Below are positions 24,284 to 32,243 of a stretch of DNA of 32,422 nt, piece by piece (position 1 is the first letter of the stretch; every line of letters begins with the position of its first letter). A model generated the notes under the pieces. That model was not told where the DNA came from and searched no databases. It was given only the letters and a program-made list of their open reading frames with translations. Origin of the DNA: Gammaproteobacteria bacterium (GTDB lineage: Bacteria; Pseudomonadota; Gammaproteobacteria; Pseudomonadales; Azotimanducaceae); the NCBI GenBank assembly GCA_026707905.1, contig JAPOVY010000123.1, positions 1 through 32,422 of the forward strand, in the 5' to 3' direction. The translations under genes and the position numbers were made by a program.

Positions 24284-26494
24284 AAATCTGAACATCCCTA
24301 TTTGCGTGACCTGCTGCTAATCGGCGGCGGGCACGCACACGTCCAAGTCATACGCCGATTCGGGATGAAACCGGAACCCGGTGTTCGTCTGACGTTAGTT
24401 AGTCGGGAAAGTGCGACGCCTTATACGGGTATGTTGCCAGGTTTCATTTCCGGTGAGTATCAACAATCTGAAATCGTCATCGATTTGTTGAGGCTTTCTC
24501 GTTTTGCCAACTGTCGATTCATTGAGGCGAACGTCGAACGGGTTGACGCTCTCGAGCAGCGTGCGTTTCTCGGTGGCGGACGGCCCCCCTTAAGGTATGA
24601 CGCACTATCGATCAATTCCGGAGGTGACTGCACACTGGACATCCCAGGCGGCGAATTCGTTGAGCCAGTGAAGCCTATTGGACGATTTCTGCGGAATTGG
24701 TCCAGCACATTTACTAGTTTGACGTCGATTTCGAAGCCGCATATTGCGATCATCGGCGGAGGTCCAGGAAGTGTCGAACTAGCACTGGCGTTGAGACACC
24801 GTCTCGGGGACGAAAGCGAAATCTCTCTAATATCACGTGCGAACGTATTAATGCCAGACCATGGTCGTATCGCACGACGTCATGTCGAGACAGAGCTCCA
24901 AAACCATCGTGTTCATGTTGTTTGTAATTTCAATGTTGTTGCGATATCACGTGAGGTCGATAGCGGCGAATTAGTAGTAAGTAATGAAGATGGAACCGGC
25001 ATCGGGTGTCAATACGCGTTTAGTGCAACGGGTGTAGGCGCTCCTAGTTGGCTTCGCAAATCAGGATTTATTGTTGACGATCAAGGTTTCGTGAAGGTAA
25101 ATCGATACTTACAGGCTGAGACCTTCGTAAATATCTTTGCTGCTGGCGATGTTGCGGCGCTCAATCAACAACCTCGCCCGAAATCAGGTGTTTACTCAGT
25201 CCGAGAAGGACCTTATTTGGCGGAAAACCTTCGACGATATCTAACGGGTCATAGGCTGAAGAGATTCAACGCTCAACGTCGTGCGCTCGCTCTGGTCAGA
25301 ACGGCACCAGGTCGCGCTACCGCTTCCCGCGGACTTCTTCAAGTGTCTGGCGGTTGGCTGTGGCGGTATAAGGACTGGATTGATCGTCGGTTTATGCGAC
25401 GCTTTCAGGATTTACCCGTAATGGTTGAGTCGAAACCAATTTATCGTGGCGAACTGGCGACGGAAGCACCTGAGACTTCGATGCGATGTGGCGGATGTGG
25501 TGCAAAACTCGGCGCAGATTTGCTGCAAAGAGTGCTTCATCGGCTGGATATCCACTCGCCTGAAAGCGTGTTTATGGGTGTCGGTGAGGACGCTGCGGTG
25601 GTAAACATGGGATCGGCTACCATGGCGATCAGTTGCGATGGCTTTCGTGCAATGGTCGATGACCCTTGGCGATTTGGTCGAATCGCGGCTCATCACGCGC
25701 TCAATGATCTCTACGCGATGAATAGCGAACCGTCCGTCGCGATCGCTTTGGTTACCGTGCCATTCATGTCAGAAAACCTGATGGAGGAGGATCTGTTCCA
25801 CCTCATGAGTGGCGCGCTCACGGTTTTCGACGAATCAGATGTGGCGTTGGTCGGTGGTCATACGGCAGAAGGCGCAGAGCTCTCCGTCGGTTTTACCGTC
25901 GCTGGGTCGACTAGCTTCAATGTGATGGCGAAAGGCAATCTCTTACCGAATCAAGCATTGGTGCTCACCAAACCGATTGGTGTTGGTACTCTACTTGCAG
26001 GTGGAATGGATGGGCGCTGCGACGCACACGCCGTTGAGACAGCGCTTCGCGTTATGGACCGATCGAATGCAGCGGGAATGCAGATCTTCGCGGACTACGA
26101 CGTGACAGCTTGTACTGACGTTACAGGATTTGGTTTAGGTGGTCATCTCGGCGAGATGTTACGAGCGTCTGAAGTTAGCGCGAGTCTAAAGCTCGACGCA
26201 ATCCCGATCTTGCCAGAAGCGATCGAAGCGCTTCTCAACGGTGTTGAGAGCTCGCTTCAGAAGAACAACGAACAAATCTTTGACGACTGTTCATACGATT
26301 GTTCATCGCTAGACCCTCGATTACGAATGCTGGCGGATCCCCAAACGAGCGGTGGATTACTTGCGGGCGTCGATCGTGATTACGTTGATTCTTGTCTTCA
26401 CGACTTGCGGCGTTTCGGTTATGCGGCCGCGCAGGTCATCGGTGCGGTCGACACAAACACGACTCGCGTTGGACAAATAACGATACAGAGCTAG
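24281..26494 (+). CDS. selD: FAD-dependent NADH dehydrogenase-like / selenide, water dikinase fusion
   Basis: A 737-residue two-domain protein. Residues 1-~380 form an NDH-2-like pyridine nucleotide-disulfide oxidoreductase with two Rossmann motifs (LIGGGHAH near 14-21; IGGGPGSVEL at 158-167) and the FAD motif FAAGDVA. Residues ~400-737 are SelD, which makes selenophosphate from selenide and ATP. The SelD active site is C406 and K409 in CGGCGAKLG, so cysteine rather than selenocysteine is used; VTGFGLGGHLGEM and ADPQTSGGLL are further family motifs. Such fusions are known in bacteria, where the oxidoreductase may help supply reduced selenium. GTG at 24281 is preferred over GTG at 24272 because GGGG is better spaced, but both are possible. 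Selenophosphate users (selA, mnmH) are not in the window. Confidence 0.92.
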   Translation: MKSEHPYLRDLLLIGGGHAHVQVIRRFGMKPEPGVRLTLVSRESATPYTGMLPGFISGEYQQSEIVIDLLRLSRFANCRFIEANVERVDALEQRAFLGGGRPPLRYDALSINSGGDCTLDIPGGEFVEPVKPIGRFLRNWSSTFTSLTSISKPHIAIIGGGPGSVELALALRHRLGDESEISLISRANVLMPDHGRIARRHVETELQNHRVHVVCNFNVVAISREVDSGELVVSNEDGTGIGCQYAFSATGVGAPSWLRKSGFIVDDQGFVKVNRYLQAETFVNIFAAGDVAALNQQPRPKSGVYSVREGPYLAENLRRYLTGHRLKRFNAQRRALALVRTAPGRATASRGLLQVSGGWLWRYKDWIDRRFMRRFQDLPVMVESKPIYRGELATEAPETSMRCGGCGAKLGADLLQRVLHRLDIHSPESVFMGVGEDAAVVNMGSATMAISCDGFRAMVDDPWRFGRIAAHHALNDLYAMNSEPSVAIALVTVPFMSENLMEEDLFHLMSGALTVFDESDVALVGGHTAEGAELSVGFTVAGSTSFNVMAKGNLLPNQALVLTKPIGVGTLLAGGMDGRCDAHAVETALRVMDRSNAAGMQIFADYDVTACTDVTGFGLGGHLGEMLRASEVSASLKLDAIPILPEAIEALLNGVESSLQKNNEQIFDDCSYDCSSLDPRLRMLADPQTSGGLLAGVDRDYVDSCLHDLRRFGYAAAQVIGAVDTNTTRVGQITIQS

Positions 26495-26517
26495 TGTGAA
26501 ACTTGAAAATCACACTA
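26492..26517. terminator. Palindrome containing both convergent stop codons
   Basis: TAGTGTGA (26492-26499) and TCACACTA (26510-26517) form a perfect 8-bp stem around AACTTGAAAA. The outer three bases on each side are the TAG stops of the SelD fusion and of the MetX gene. It may end transcription from both sides, although neither side has a long T run after the stem. Confidence 0.5.
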
Positions 26518-27615
26518 TGAACGATTGAAATGGGCTGCGATAGCGGGTCGGAAACGGTTCATATCGACTAGAAACGAATCGTGACCTTGAATCGAATCGA
26601 GAATCTCAAATTCCACCCGGATACCGGCGGAAGACATCGCGTTTTTCAGCTCACGTTGTTGGTCTGGTAGAAATAAAAAATCTGACTGCACCCCGAGGAT
26701 GGTGGCACGTTCGATACCTAAACGGTTGATCGCCAATTGCACCGAACCGCCATGGTCCGCTGCGTCAAATAGGTCGATAGCCCTCGAGAGATACAAGTAG
26801 CAGTTCGCGTCGAAAGCGTCCATAAACGAACGTGCACGGGCAGAAAGGTACGCCTCAATTTCAAAATCCATACCAAACGGATTTGTATGTACGTTGGCAT
26901 CCGCATCGGTGATGCGTTCACGGCCAAAACGGTCGCGCCATTCCTGCGATGATCGATAACTGATCATGCCAAGTTTGCGAGCCAAACGCATCCCTTCCTG
27001 AGGCTGTTGGTCGAATGGATACTCGCCGTTTAACCATTTTGGATCGTTGCAGACTAGCTCGCGCTGTAAAGAGCGGAGTGCGATACTGAACGGCTGACTG
27101 TTCGCGCCCGCAGAAATATTGAGCATCGCATTGACGGCATCTGGGTACATAAGGGCGAACGCTAAGACCGACATCCCACCCATGGAAGCACCAACGACTG
27201 AATGCAGTCGTTTGATCTCAAGATGATCGATCACGCATTTCGCCCCGTGCGCGATGTCTTCGAGCGTCAACATTGGGAATGTAAGACGATACGCCGATCC
27301 CGTGCTCGGATCCGTTGACGCTGGACAGGTAGAGCCGAAAAAACTACCGAGTGAGCAGACACAGACTACAAAGTAGCGATGTGTGTCGATGGGTTTGCCC
27401 GGACCGACGACATCCTCCCACCAACCGGGGGTCGGGTCCTCTACATTTGAGGCGACGTGAGCGGAGGCCGAAAGTCCCGTTAATATGAGAACGGCATTGT
27501 CTCTTGATTCGTTGAGCTCGCCGAGGGTTTCGTATGCGATGGTTGGCTGGCGTAGACGACCATGGACCATTTGAAATTCGTCGTCGATCGATAGAAAACG
27601 ACGCGCGTCACCCAT
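26515..27615 (-). CDS. metX: MetX-family O-acyltransferase (homoserine or serine)
   Basis: A 366-residue alpha/beta-hydrolase-fold acyltransferase of the MetX family, which acylates homoserine (or, in some members, serine) from acetyl- or succinyl-CoA in methionine/cysteine synthesis. The nucleophile S144 sits in GASMGGMSV, with D312 (VQSDFLFLP) and H345 (GHDSF) completing the triad; the oxyanion/recognition region reads CSLGSFFGSTCPAST rather than the common LGGCxGSTGP, a variation that resembles members described as serine O-succinyltransferases. Acyl donor and acceptor therefore cannot be fixed by sequence. It overlaps the end of the aspartoacylase-like gene by 8 bp and is last in a three-gene unit, suggesting it acts in the same pathway. 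The symbol marks family only. Confidence 0.85.
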   Translation of the reverse strand: MGDARRFLSIDDEFQMVHGRLRQPTIAYETLGELNESRDNAVLILTGLSASAHVASNVEDPTPGWWEDVVGPGKPIDTHRYFVVCVCSLGSFFGSTCPASTDPSTGSAYRLTFPMLTLEDIAHGAKCVIDHLEIKRLHSVVGASMGGMSVLAFALMYPDAVNAMLNISAGANSQPFSIALRSLQRELVCNDPKWLNGEYPFDQQPQEGMRLARKLGMISYRSSQEWRDRFGRERITDADANVHTNPFGMDFEIEAYLSARARSFMDAFDANCYLYLSRAIDLFDAADHGGSVQLAINRLGIERATILGVQSDFLFLPDQQRELKNAMSSAGIRVEFEILDSIQGHDSFLVDMNRFRPAIAAHFNRS

Positions 27616-28570
27616 GTGCGAGACTCGTTGTCTTCAAGAAGTAACAAACACAATCTTGAATCGCTAATAGTGGTGTATTCGTGAACATGGACATGACGAC
27701 ATCGCACTTGAGAAACGCGCTTTGGTCGCGAAACTCGAGGAAGTCGTGCGTCAGATCACTATCGTGCGCGGGATCCGAGACGTGAACTTGCCAACCAGCT
27801 GGTAACCAGTCAATAAATGGACTTCCGGCCGGTAAGGTACTGAAACTTTTTTGCTTAAGAGAAGCGTCGAAACGCGGGAAATTTTCGAGGCTACCGTTTT
27901 CGTGTTCGACTTTAACGATTCCGACCGTTTCGTACGTCTCCAGCTCGTTAACAGACGGTTCCGGTACACGGCGCAACTGGTTCAAGCGTTTCAAAAAGTC
28001 ATATGCTCTTTGTTCGCTGGTTGGGTCATCGACTGTTCCGGTTTCGACGGTTAGCGCTGGGCAATGGAACGACACAGCGTGTGCCAAGATATCGAGTGTA
28101 TGGTCGGTGAAGATGACTTTTTTACTGAACAACGCGGCTAACGCGAGCGTCGACGCACGGTGATCGGTTACGACTGAGTAATGGGGATTCGGGCCGGAGT
28201 TATTGTGAATATCGACACCGCACCATGGATTGAACCTTTCAAGTAGCTGGTTAATCGCATCAGACCACGGTTGCTGTCGCCAAATTCGATTGAAATCAGC
28301 TTCGTCCGCGAGATGACGCATCTGTACTGCCGCCGCATCGACATTTCCGACGAACAATACAAACGACGCGTCCGGAAAGTCTGTGATGAATCGTCGAGTC
28401 GCGTTCCATCCGGATGTTTCGTTTCCGTGTAGCAAGGTACTCACGAAGAACGGTCGTACTGCGGATTGACTTAGATCGAATACCGTAGCACGACTCAAGT
28501 AACGATGCAGTTCGTGAGCTTCTATGCCTAAAAGTTGCTCATCGATTCGTTCACGAATGTCGAATATCAC
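27608..28570 (-). CDS. Succinylglutamate desuccinylase/aspartoacylase-family zinc hydrolase
   Basis: A 320-residue M14-like metallohydrolase. The zinc site is visible as H48 and E51 (HGNE) with H122 in GVDIHNNSG, and the catalytic glutamate as E176 in ALTVETGTVDD; DFNRIW contains the substrate-carboxylate-binding NR motif of the family. AstE and aspartoacylase remove the acyl group from N-acyl amino acids in the cytoplasm. GTG at 28570 overlaps the TGA of the preceding ligase gene (GTGA), typical of coupling; a GTG at 28582 is the alternative. Upstream of these the open frame has the composition of a shadow of the ligase gene. Its substrate may be the product of one of its two overlapping neighbours, for example an acyl- or gamma-glutamyl-type compound, but this is inference. 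Confidence 0.85.
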   Translation of the reverse strand: MIFDIRERIDEQLLGIEAHELHRYLSRATVFDLSQSAVRPFFVSTLLHGNETSGWNATRRFITDFPDASFVLFVGNVDAAAVQMRHLADEADFNRIWRQQPWSDAINQLLERFNPWCGVDIHNNSGPNPHYSVVTDHRASTLALAALFSKKVIFTDHTLDILAHAVSFHCPALTVETGTVDDPTSEQRAYDFLKRLNQLRRVPEPSVNELETYETVGIVKVEHENGSLENFPRFDASLKQKSFSTLPAGSPFIDWLPAGWQVHVSDPAHDSDLTHDFLEFRDQSAFLKCDVVMSMFTNTPLLAIQDCVCYFLKTTSLAHG

Positions 28571-29985
28571 GAAATCGGCCACTCGTGCACCGGTTTCTCT
28601 GTACCTTGATGGTCGGCGTAGCGACGAGTGAGCGCGGCAAAGTCTTTTCCGTATGCGTCTATCCAACGCCGTTGCCACTGCGCACCGGTCTGTCCCGACT
28701 CCACTCGTGCAACGATTACGTCGAGAAACCGATCGACTTCCTCTTGAGGTAGCGGAATCGCACACAATGCGTCACGACCGGCAGGGATCAGTTCATTCAG
28801 GATCAGCTCGCGTGCGTTTATTTGTCGATCTTTCGGCCAATGGAAGGTCGCATTTAGACCGTAACGTGCAGCTTGGTAGAAATTCTCCTTCGTTTGCTCA
28901 AAGGTCAATTGCTCAGCGACAGGTGGTGTCGCGTCACTTAGTGCTCTGAGTAACCCAGTGAAGATCGCTAGATTCGCAATACAGTCCATACACGTAGGTC
29001 CCGCTGGTACCACTCGGTGCTCTATCCTGACGTGTGGCTGACCGTCGTAGTCAAATCCGATTAGTGGTCGGTTCCATCGCCAGATGGTGCCGTTCTGAAA
29101 TCTCAGATGGGCGAATTTCATCACTGGATCCGACTGTACATAGGGAAGAAGAAGGACGTGGTCGCGTTGGTTCTCGAGGAATATTTCACTTAATGACTCA
29201 TCCACATAACCTGACCCGAAGCTAACGCGATCAAGATATCGGCCACCTAATTGCACCGACTGCTCAAACAGCGGAATGCGTGTTTCCTCCCAGAGGGACT
29301 TCCCAAATAACGTCGGTGAGTTTGCTGACAGAGCGACCATCGGCGCACTCGCAACGAGTGCAGCATTGAAGTCGCGGGTCGCTCGCTCGGGCTTGCACTG
29401 AACGTGTATCTGAAACGAAGTCGCGGCACTTTCGAGCATGACGTCTGCGTGTTGCATGCTCAGTTGCTCTTCACCATCGATTTCGATCTGAAGTGGTTCG
29501 CCATCGCGCAATGCCATGACCCGATCGTTTAGCGCGTAGTAGCGCACCATATCGGACATGTGATCAGAATTCAGAATTTCAGGATCGATGGTGGGCAGAA
29601 TCCCAACCGTCACCAATCGAACATTCAAGTCATCGGCGATTTGAACGCACTTGTGCCAGGTTGTGCTTAACTCGTCGAGGAGCCGAGAAAATACGCGTCC
29701 AGTGAGTGAGACAGGACTACCATTGAGCTCAACGTTAAATTCCGCGAGTTCAGGTACAACTAATGGATCATTCAATCGATCCAAGAATCGACGATTGATA
29801 CCAGATGGATGGCCTGCTTGGTCAATAATGCAGACTTCGAGCTCAAACCCGAGTATGTCACCGCGCTGGCTAAATTGATCGTACTTGAACAACGAATCAA
29901 GTTGATGCGTCTCCTCTTCGAGCCTAGCTCTAAATTGACTAAAGTGGTCGGCTTCAAAATGCCGTTGATCGATTTCGTCGCCCAT
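28567..29985 (-). CDS. GCS2-type glutamate-cysteine ligase / carboxylate-amine ligase
   Basis: A 472-residue ligase of the GCS2 (COG2170-like) superfamily, which joins glutamate or another carboxylate to an amine using ATP. Signatures are GFELEVCII near 46-54 (metal-binding acidic pair), AEFNVELNGSPV near 81-92, SFQIHVQC, the ALSANSPTLFG segment, and RIEHRVVPAGPTCMD. It is longer than E. coli YbdK (372), with an extended N-terminus and C-terminal region. ATG 29985 is chosen over TTG 30000; neither has a strong ribosome-binding site. It is first of three overlapping leftward genes and divergent from the rhomboid gene across 81 bp. Whether it makes gamma-glutamylcysteine or another amide cannot be told; neither the classical gshA-type ligase nor gshB is present here. 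Confidence 0.85.
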   Translation of the reverse strand: MGDEIDQRHFEADHFSQFRARLEEETHQLDSLFKYDQFSQRGDILGFELEVCIIDQAGHPSGINRRFLDRLNDPLVVPELAEFNVELNGSPVSLTGRVFSRLLDELSTTWHKCVQIADDLNVRLVTVGILPTIDPEILNSDHMSDMVRYYALNDRVMALRDGEPLQIEIDGEEQLSMQHADVMLESAATSFQIHVQCKPERATRDFNAALVASAPMVALSANSPTLFGKSLWEETRIPLFEQSVQLGGRYLDRVSFGSGYVDESLSEIFLENQRDHVLLLPYVQSDPVMKFAHLRFQNGTIWRWNRPLIGFDYDGQPHVRIEHRVVPAGPTCMDCIANLAIFTGLLRALSDATPPVAEQLTFEQTKENFYQAARYGLNATFHWPKDRQINARELILNELIPAGRDALCAIPLPQEEVDRFLDVIVARVESGQTGAQWQRRWIDAYGKDFAALTRRYADHQGTEKPVHEWPIS

Positions 29986-30066
29986 TGCATTGCCAGTCAA
30001 GGCGGTGGCGCGTCATTTTATGAGCGCTACGAGTTGAACAGACGAGATCCTTCAGGCTACGAGTAG

Positions 30067-30957
30067 ATGTCTTCAGACTGGTCACAGGGCGAACAATCGA
30101 ATGAACGCTGGACTTGCGTAAAAAGTTCGGTGAGTCGACGATCTATTCTTGAGTCAGATTTGGTGCTGACTTCGATGGGGATCGAGACGCGAATCGAACG
30201 ACGCATGTTCGAGTGGCGCTTACTCACGCTCGAAGCACTTGCAACACACGCTCGCGTACAGCTCGATCTTTACTACAAAGAAAACAGGCAGCGCCAGCGT
30301 CCATTTACGTTGTATCCGACGCTGGGTGAGGGCTATTACGGTGCATTAGTCTATCTAGGCGTTATCTGGTTGGTCTTCTTAATCGACCAAGCCGGTTTCA
30401 TCGGACGAACTGGGGTACTTTCGGCCGCAGCGGTAGATCAGGGTGCGTGGTGGTTAACGGTTACGGCGCTGACGTTGCACGCCAACTTCAGTCATATCGT
30501 TGCGAATTCCGTGACGGGCGCACTTTTCGGCTATGCGACGGGGCGTTATCTCGGCGATGGTTTCGCGTGGTTTTTGATTTTGGTTAGTGGTGCATTTGGC
30601 AATTTACTCAACGCATGGATGCGCCCGGATACGTTTTATGCGATCGGAGCGTCCACAGCGTGTTTTGCCGCAGCTGGCGTACTTTGCGGCTTTACGTGGC
30701 GGAAGAGCTTCGTCAAGGGAGCGAGCGCACGATTCAATTACCTACCAATCGCGGGCGCGGTTGCGTTATTCGTCTTCATGGGTATGGAAGGGGAAAATAC
30801 GGACGTCGTTGGGCATCTTATGGGATTAGCTGTAGGGCTTGGTGTAGGCGCTCTAGTCGGTGGGTATGACGTCCGCCGTTTGGGTAGTTCAGGTCAGAAG
30901 TTAAGCGCGATTGCCGCGATCGGTTTACTCGTCGTATCTTGGGTGTTCGCACTGTAG
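30067..30957 (+). CDS. Rhomboid-family intramembrane serine protease
   Basis: A 296-residue membrane protease. An N-terminal cytoplasmic region (about 30-75) has the pattern SMGIETRIERR...LDLYYKENR, seen in other bacterial rhomboids, followed by about seven hydrophobic segments from residue 90. The conserved HANFSHIVAN (H138, H143, N147) lies in the second core helix, the predicted nucleophile S196 is in IGAST, and the catalytic H250 is in VVGHLMG. The residue after the serine is threonine instead of the usual glycine, so activity is likely but not certain. It starts 81 bp from the divergent ligase gene. No substrate is indicated by the neighbours. Confidence 0.87.
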   Translation: MSSDWSQGEQSNERWTCVKSSVSRRSILESDLVLTSMGIETRIERRMFEWRLLTLEALATHARVQLDLYYKENRQRQRPFTLYPTLGEGYYGALVYLGVIWLVFLIDQAGFIGRTGVLSAAAVDQGAWWLTVTALTLHANFSHIVANSVTGALFGYATGRYLGDGFAWFLILVSGAFGNLLNAWMRPDTFYAIGASTACFAAAGVLCGFTWRKSFVKGASARFNYLPIAGAVALFVFMGMEGENTDVVGHLMGLAVGLGVGALVGGYDVRRLGSSGQKLSAIAAIGLLVVSWVFAL

Positions 30958-31030
30958 CGAAGCCGTTTTGCGTTCCTGGCGGGTTCGGCGAAGCGGCACG
31001 GCCATCCGTTAGTTTCTAGTGAGCACACCC

Positions 31031-31786
31031 ATGTCATCCGACCGAGTTCATACGCTGTTCTTTGAGCTATTTAGCGGCTTGCCTCGACAAGGTCCAGGTA
31101 GCTCCGAAAGTACGCACCGTGCCCTGAGTTCCTTGCCTCAACTAAACGGGCAATCACGCATCCTCGATATTGGGTGCGGGACCGGAGCACAGACGTTGGC
31201 GTTGGCGAGGTATACACCTGCTAAGGTAGTTGCGATCGACAACCATCGACCCTTCGTTGTTGCTTTGAACGAACAAGCATCGGAGTTGGCGATCGCGGAT
31301 CGAGTGCTCGCATGTGAAGCGGACATGCGAACGCTTCAATTCGAAGATGAATCTTTCGATCTCATCTGGAGTGAGGGTGCGGTATACAACATCGGCGTGG
31401 AGGCTGCTCTGAAGGCATGGCGTCACCTACTACGTTCCGAAGGTCACCTTGTTTTCACAGAGGTCTGTTGGCGAAAACGCAACCCACCCGATGAATGCAG
31501 ATCGTTTTGGGAGGACGAATATCCGAAGATCAGACAGAGGGAAGTACTGTTAGACGATATCAAGAAACTCGGTTATAGGGTAATCGATCACTTTCCACTG
31601 ATGGCGTCTGATTGGTGGGATGAATACTACAAGCCATTACAACGAAATGTTGATTCGTTTCGACGTCGCCATCTTGGCGATCATGATGCGGAGCTTCTTT
31701 GCGATCTGTGTCAGCGCGAAATAGACATCTGGCTTAAATACTCAGAGTTCTACGACTACGAGTTTTTCGTGACGTGTCAGGTGTAG
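31031..31786 (+). CDS. Class I SAM-dependent methyltransferase
   Basis: A 251-residue soluble methyltransferase with a Rossmann-like fold. Motif I is ILDIGCGTGAQTLALA (about 44-59), motif II ends with the acidic D in VVAIDNH, motif III contains EADMRTLQF, and motif IV is FDLIWSEGAVYNIG. The C-terminal part has an unusual run of acidic and aromatic residues (SDWWDEYYKPLQ, SEFYDYEFFV). The substrate is not predictable; small-molecule methyltransferases of this type are common. ATG at 31031 is chosen over the in-frame GTG at 31019, since GTGAG itself lies at a usable distance upstream. A short GC-rich spacer without a clear terminator separates it from the rhomboid gene. Confidence 0.85.
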   Translation: MSSDRVHTLFFELFSGLPRQGPGSSESTHRALSSLPQLNGQSRILDIGCGTGAQTLALARYTPAKVVAIDNHRPFVVALNEQASELAIADRVLACEADMRTLQFEDESFDLIWSEGAVYNIGVEAALKAWRHLLRSEGHLVFTEVCWRKRNPPDECRSFWEDEYPKIRQREVLLDDIKKLGYRVIDHFPLMASDWWDEYYKPLQRNVDSFRRRHLGDHDAELLCDLCQREIDIWLKYSEFYDYEFFVTCQV

Positions 31787-31812
31787 GATTGGTCAAGGAG
31801 TAAGGGAAGCAA

Positions 31813-31827
31813 GCGCGCAATGCGCGC
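31813..31827. terminator. Short GC hairpin between convergent genes
   Basis: GCGCGC-AAT-GCGCGC forms a perfect 6-bp stem with a 3-base loop between the stops of the methyltransferase and VOC genes. No T run follows in either direction, so it is at most a partial terminator or mRNA end-stabilising structure. Confidence 0.3.
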
Positions 31828-31856
31828 CGATGCTGTCTGCGGAACTCAGTAGCCGA

Positions 31857-32243
31857 CTATTTGATTGGTTCGTGGAAGTAATAACAAAGTCCATCAGGCG
31901 CGACGACGAAAAACACTTGCAGCTCCTCACCGTCTCGTTCATCAACGCGCCAATTGGCCGTTTCAACGCCCTTCCTCTCAAGTTCGTCTTTGACTTGCTG
32001 GATTTCGCGCACGAGGATTGCAGCGCCATCCTGTGTAGGATCACCACCAGTTATCGCGAAGCCAATCTTGGCGTCGTCGCGTTCCATGATTACCTGCGGG
32101 AACGGCTCTGATTTTCGTTCGACCTCGGAGAGTCCGAAGGCGTTCCGATACCAGGCGACAGTTTCATCAAGGTTCTTGACAGGAAGTGTTGTTACGTCTT
32201 CTAAGAAGGGGTAGGCTGCTTCGAAATAGGGATCGGCGGACAT
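31857..32243 (-). CDS. VOC-superfamily (glyoxalase/bleomycin-resistance-like) protein
   Basis: A 128-residue single-module protein of the vicinal-oxygen-chelate superfamily. It shows the start of a beta-alpha-beta-beta-beta unit, VTTLPVKNLDETVAWYRNAFG, an ERDDAKIGFAI strand, and the second half ending VVAPDGLCYYFHEP, typical of Glyoxalase/Bleomycin-resistance proteins. A likely metal-binding glutamate/histidine set is not fully evident in one chain, as expected if the protein dimerises. The substrate is unknown. It reads leftward, convergent with the methyltransferase gene. The start is fixed by an in-frame stop shortly upstream. Confidence 0.8.
   Translation of the reverse strand: MSADPYFEAAYPFLEDVTTLPVKNLDETVAWYRNAFGLSEVERKSEPFPQVIMERDDAKIGFAITGGDPTQDGAAILVREIQQVKDELERKGVETANWRVDERDGEELQVFFVVAPDGLCYYFHEPIK

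Noticed and set aside
24281..26494. Selenocysteine at the SelD active site
   Set aside because: The active-site codon is TGT/TGC-type cysteine within a continuous frame; no in-frame TGA occurs there.
28571..28765. Longer N-terminus for the aspartoacylase-like protein
   Set aside because: The extra residues are Arg/Ser-rich and lie within the ligase coding sequence in another frame; family homology starts near the GTG at 28570.
29809..30066. 85-codon rightward frame opposite the start of the GCS2-type gene
   Set aside because: Most of it overlaps the coding strand of the ligase gene in reverse and it has no ribosome-binding site; treated as a shadow.
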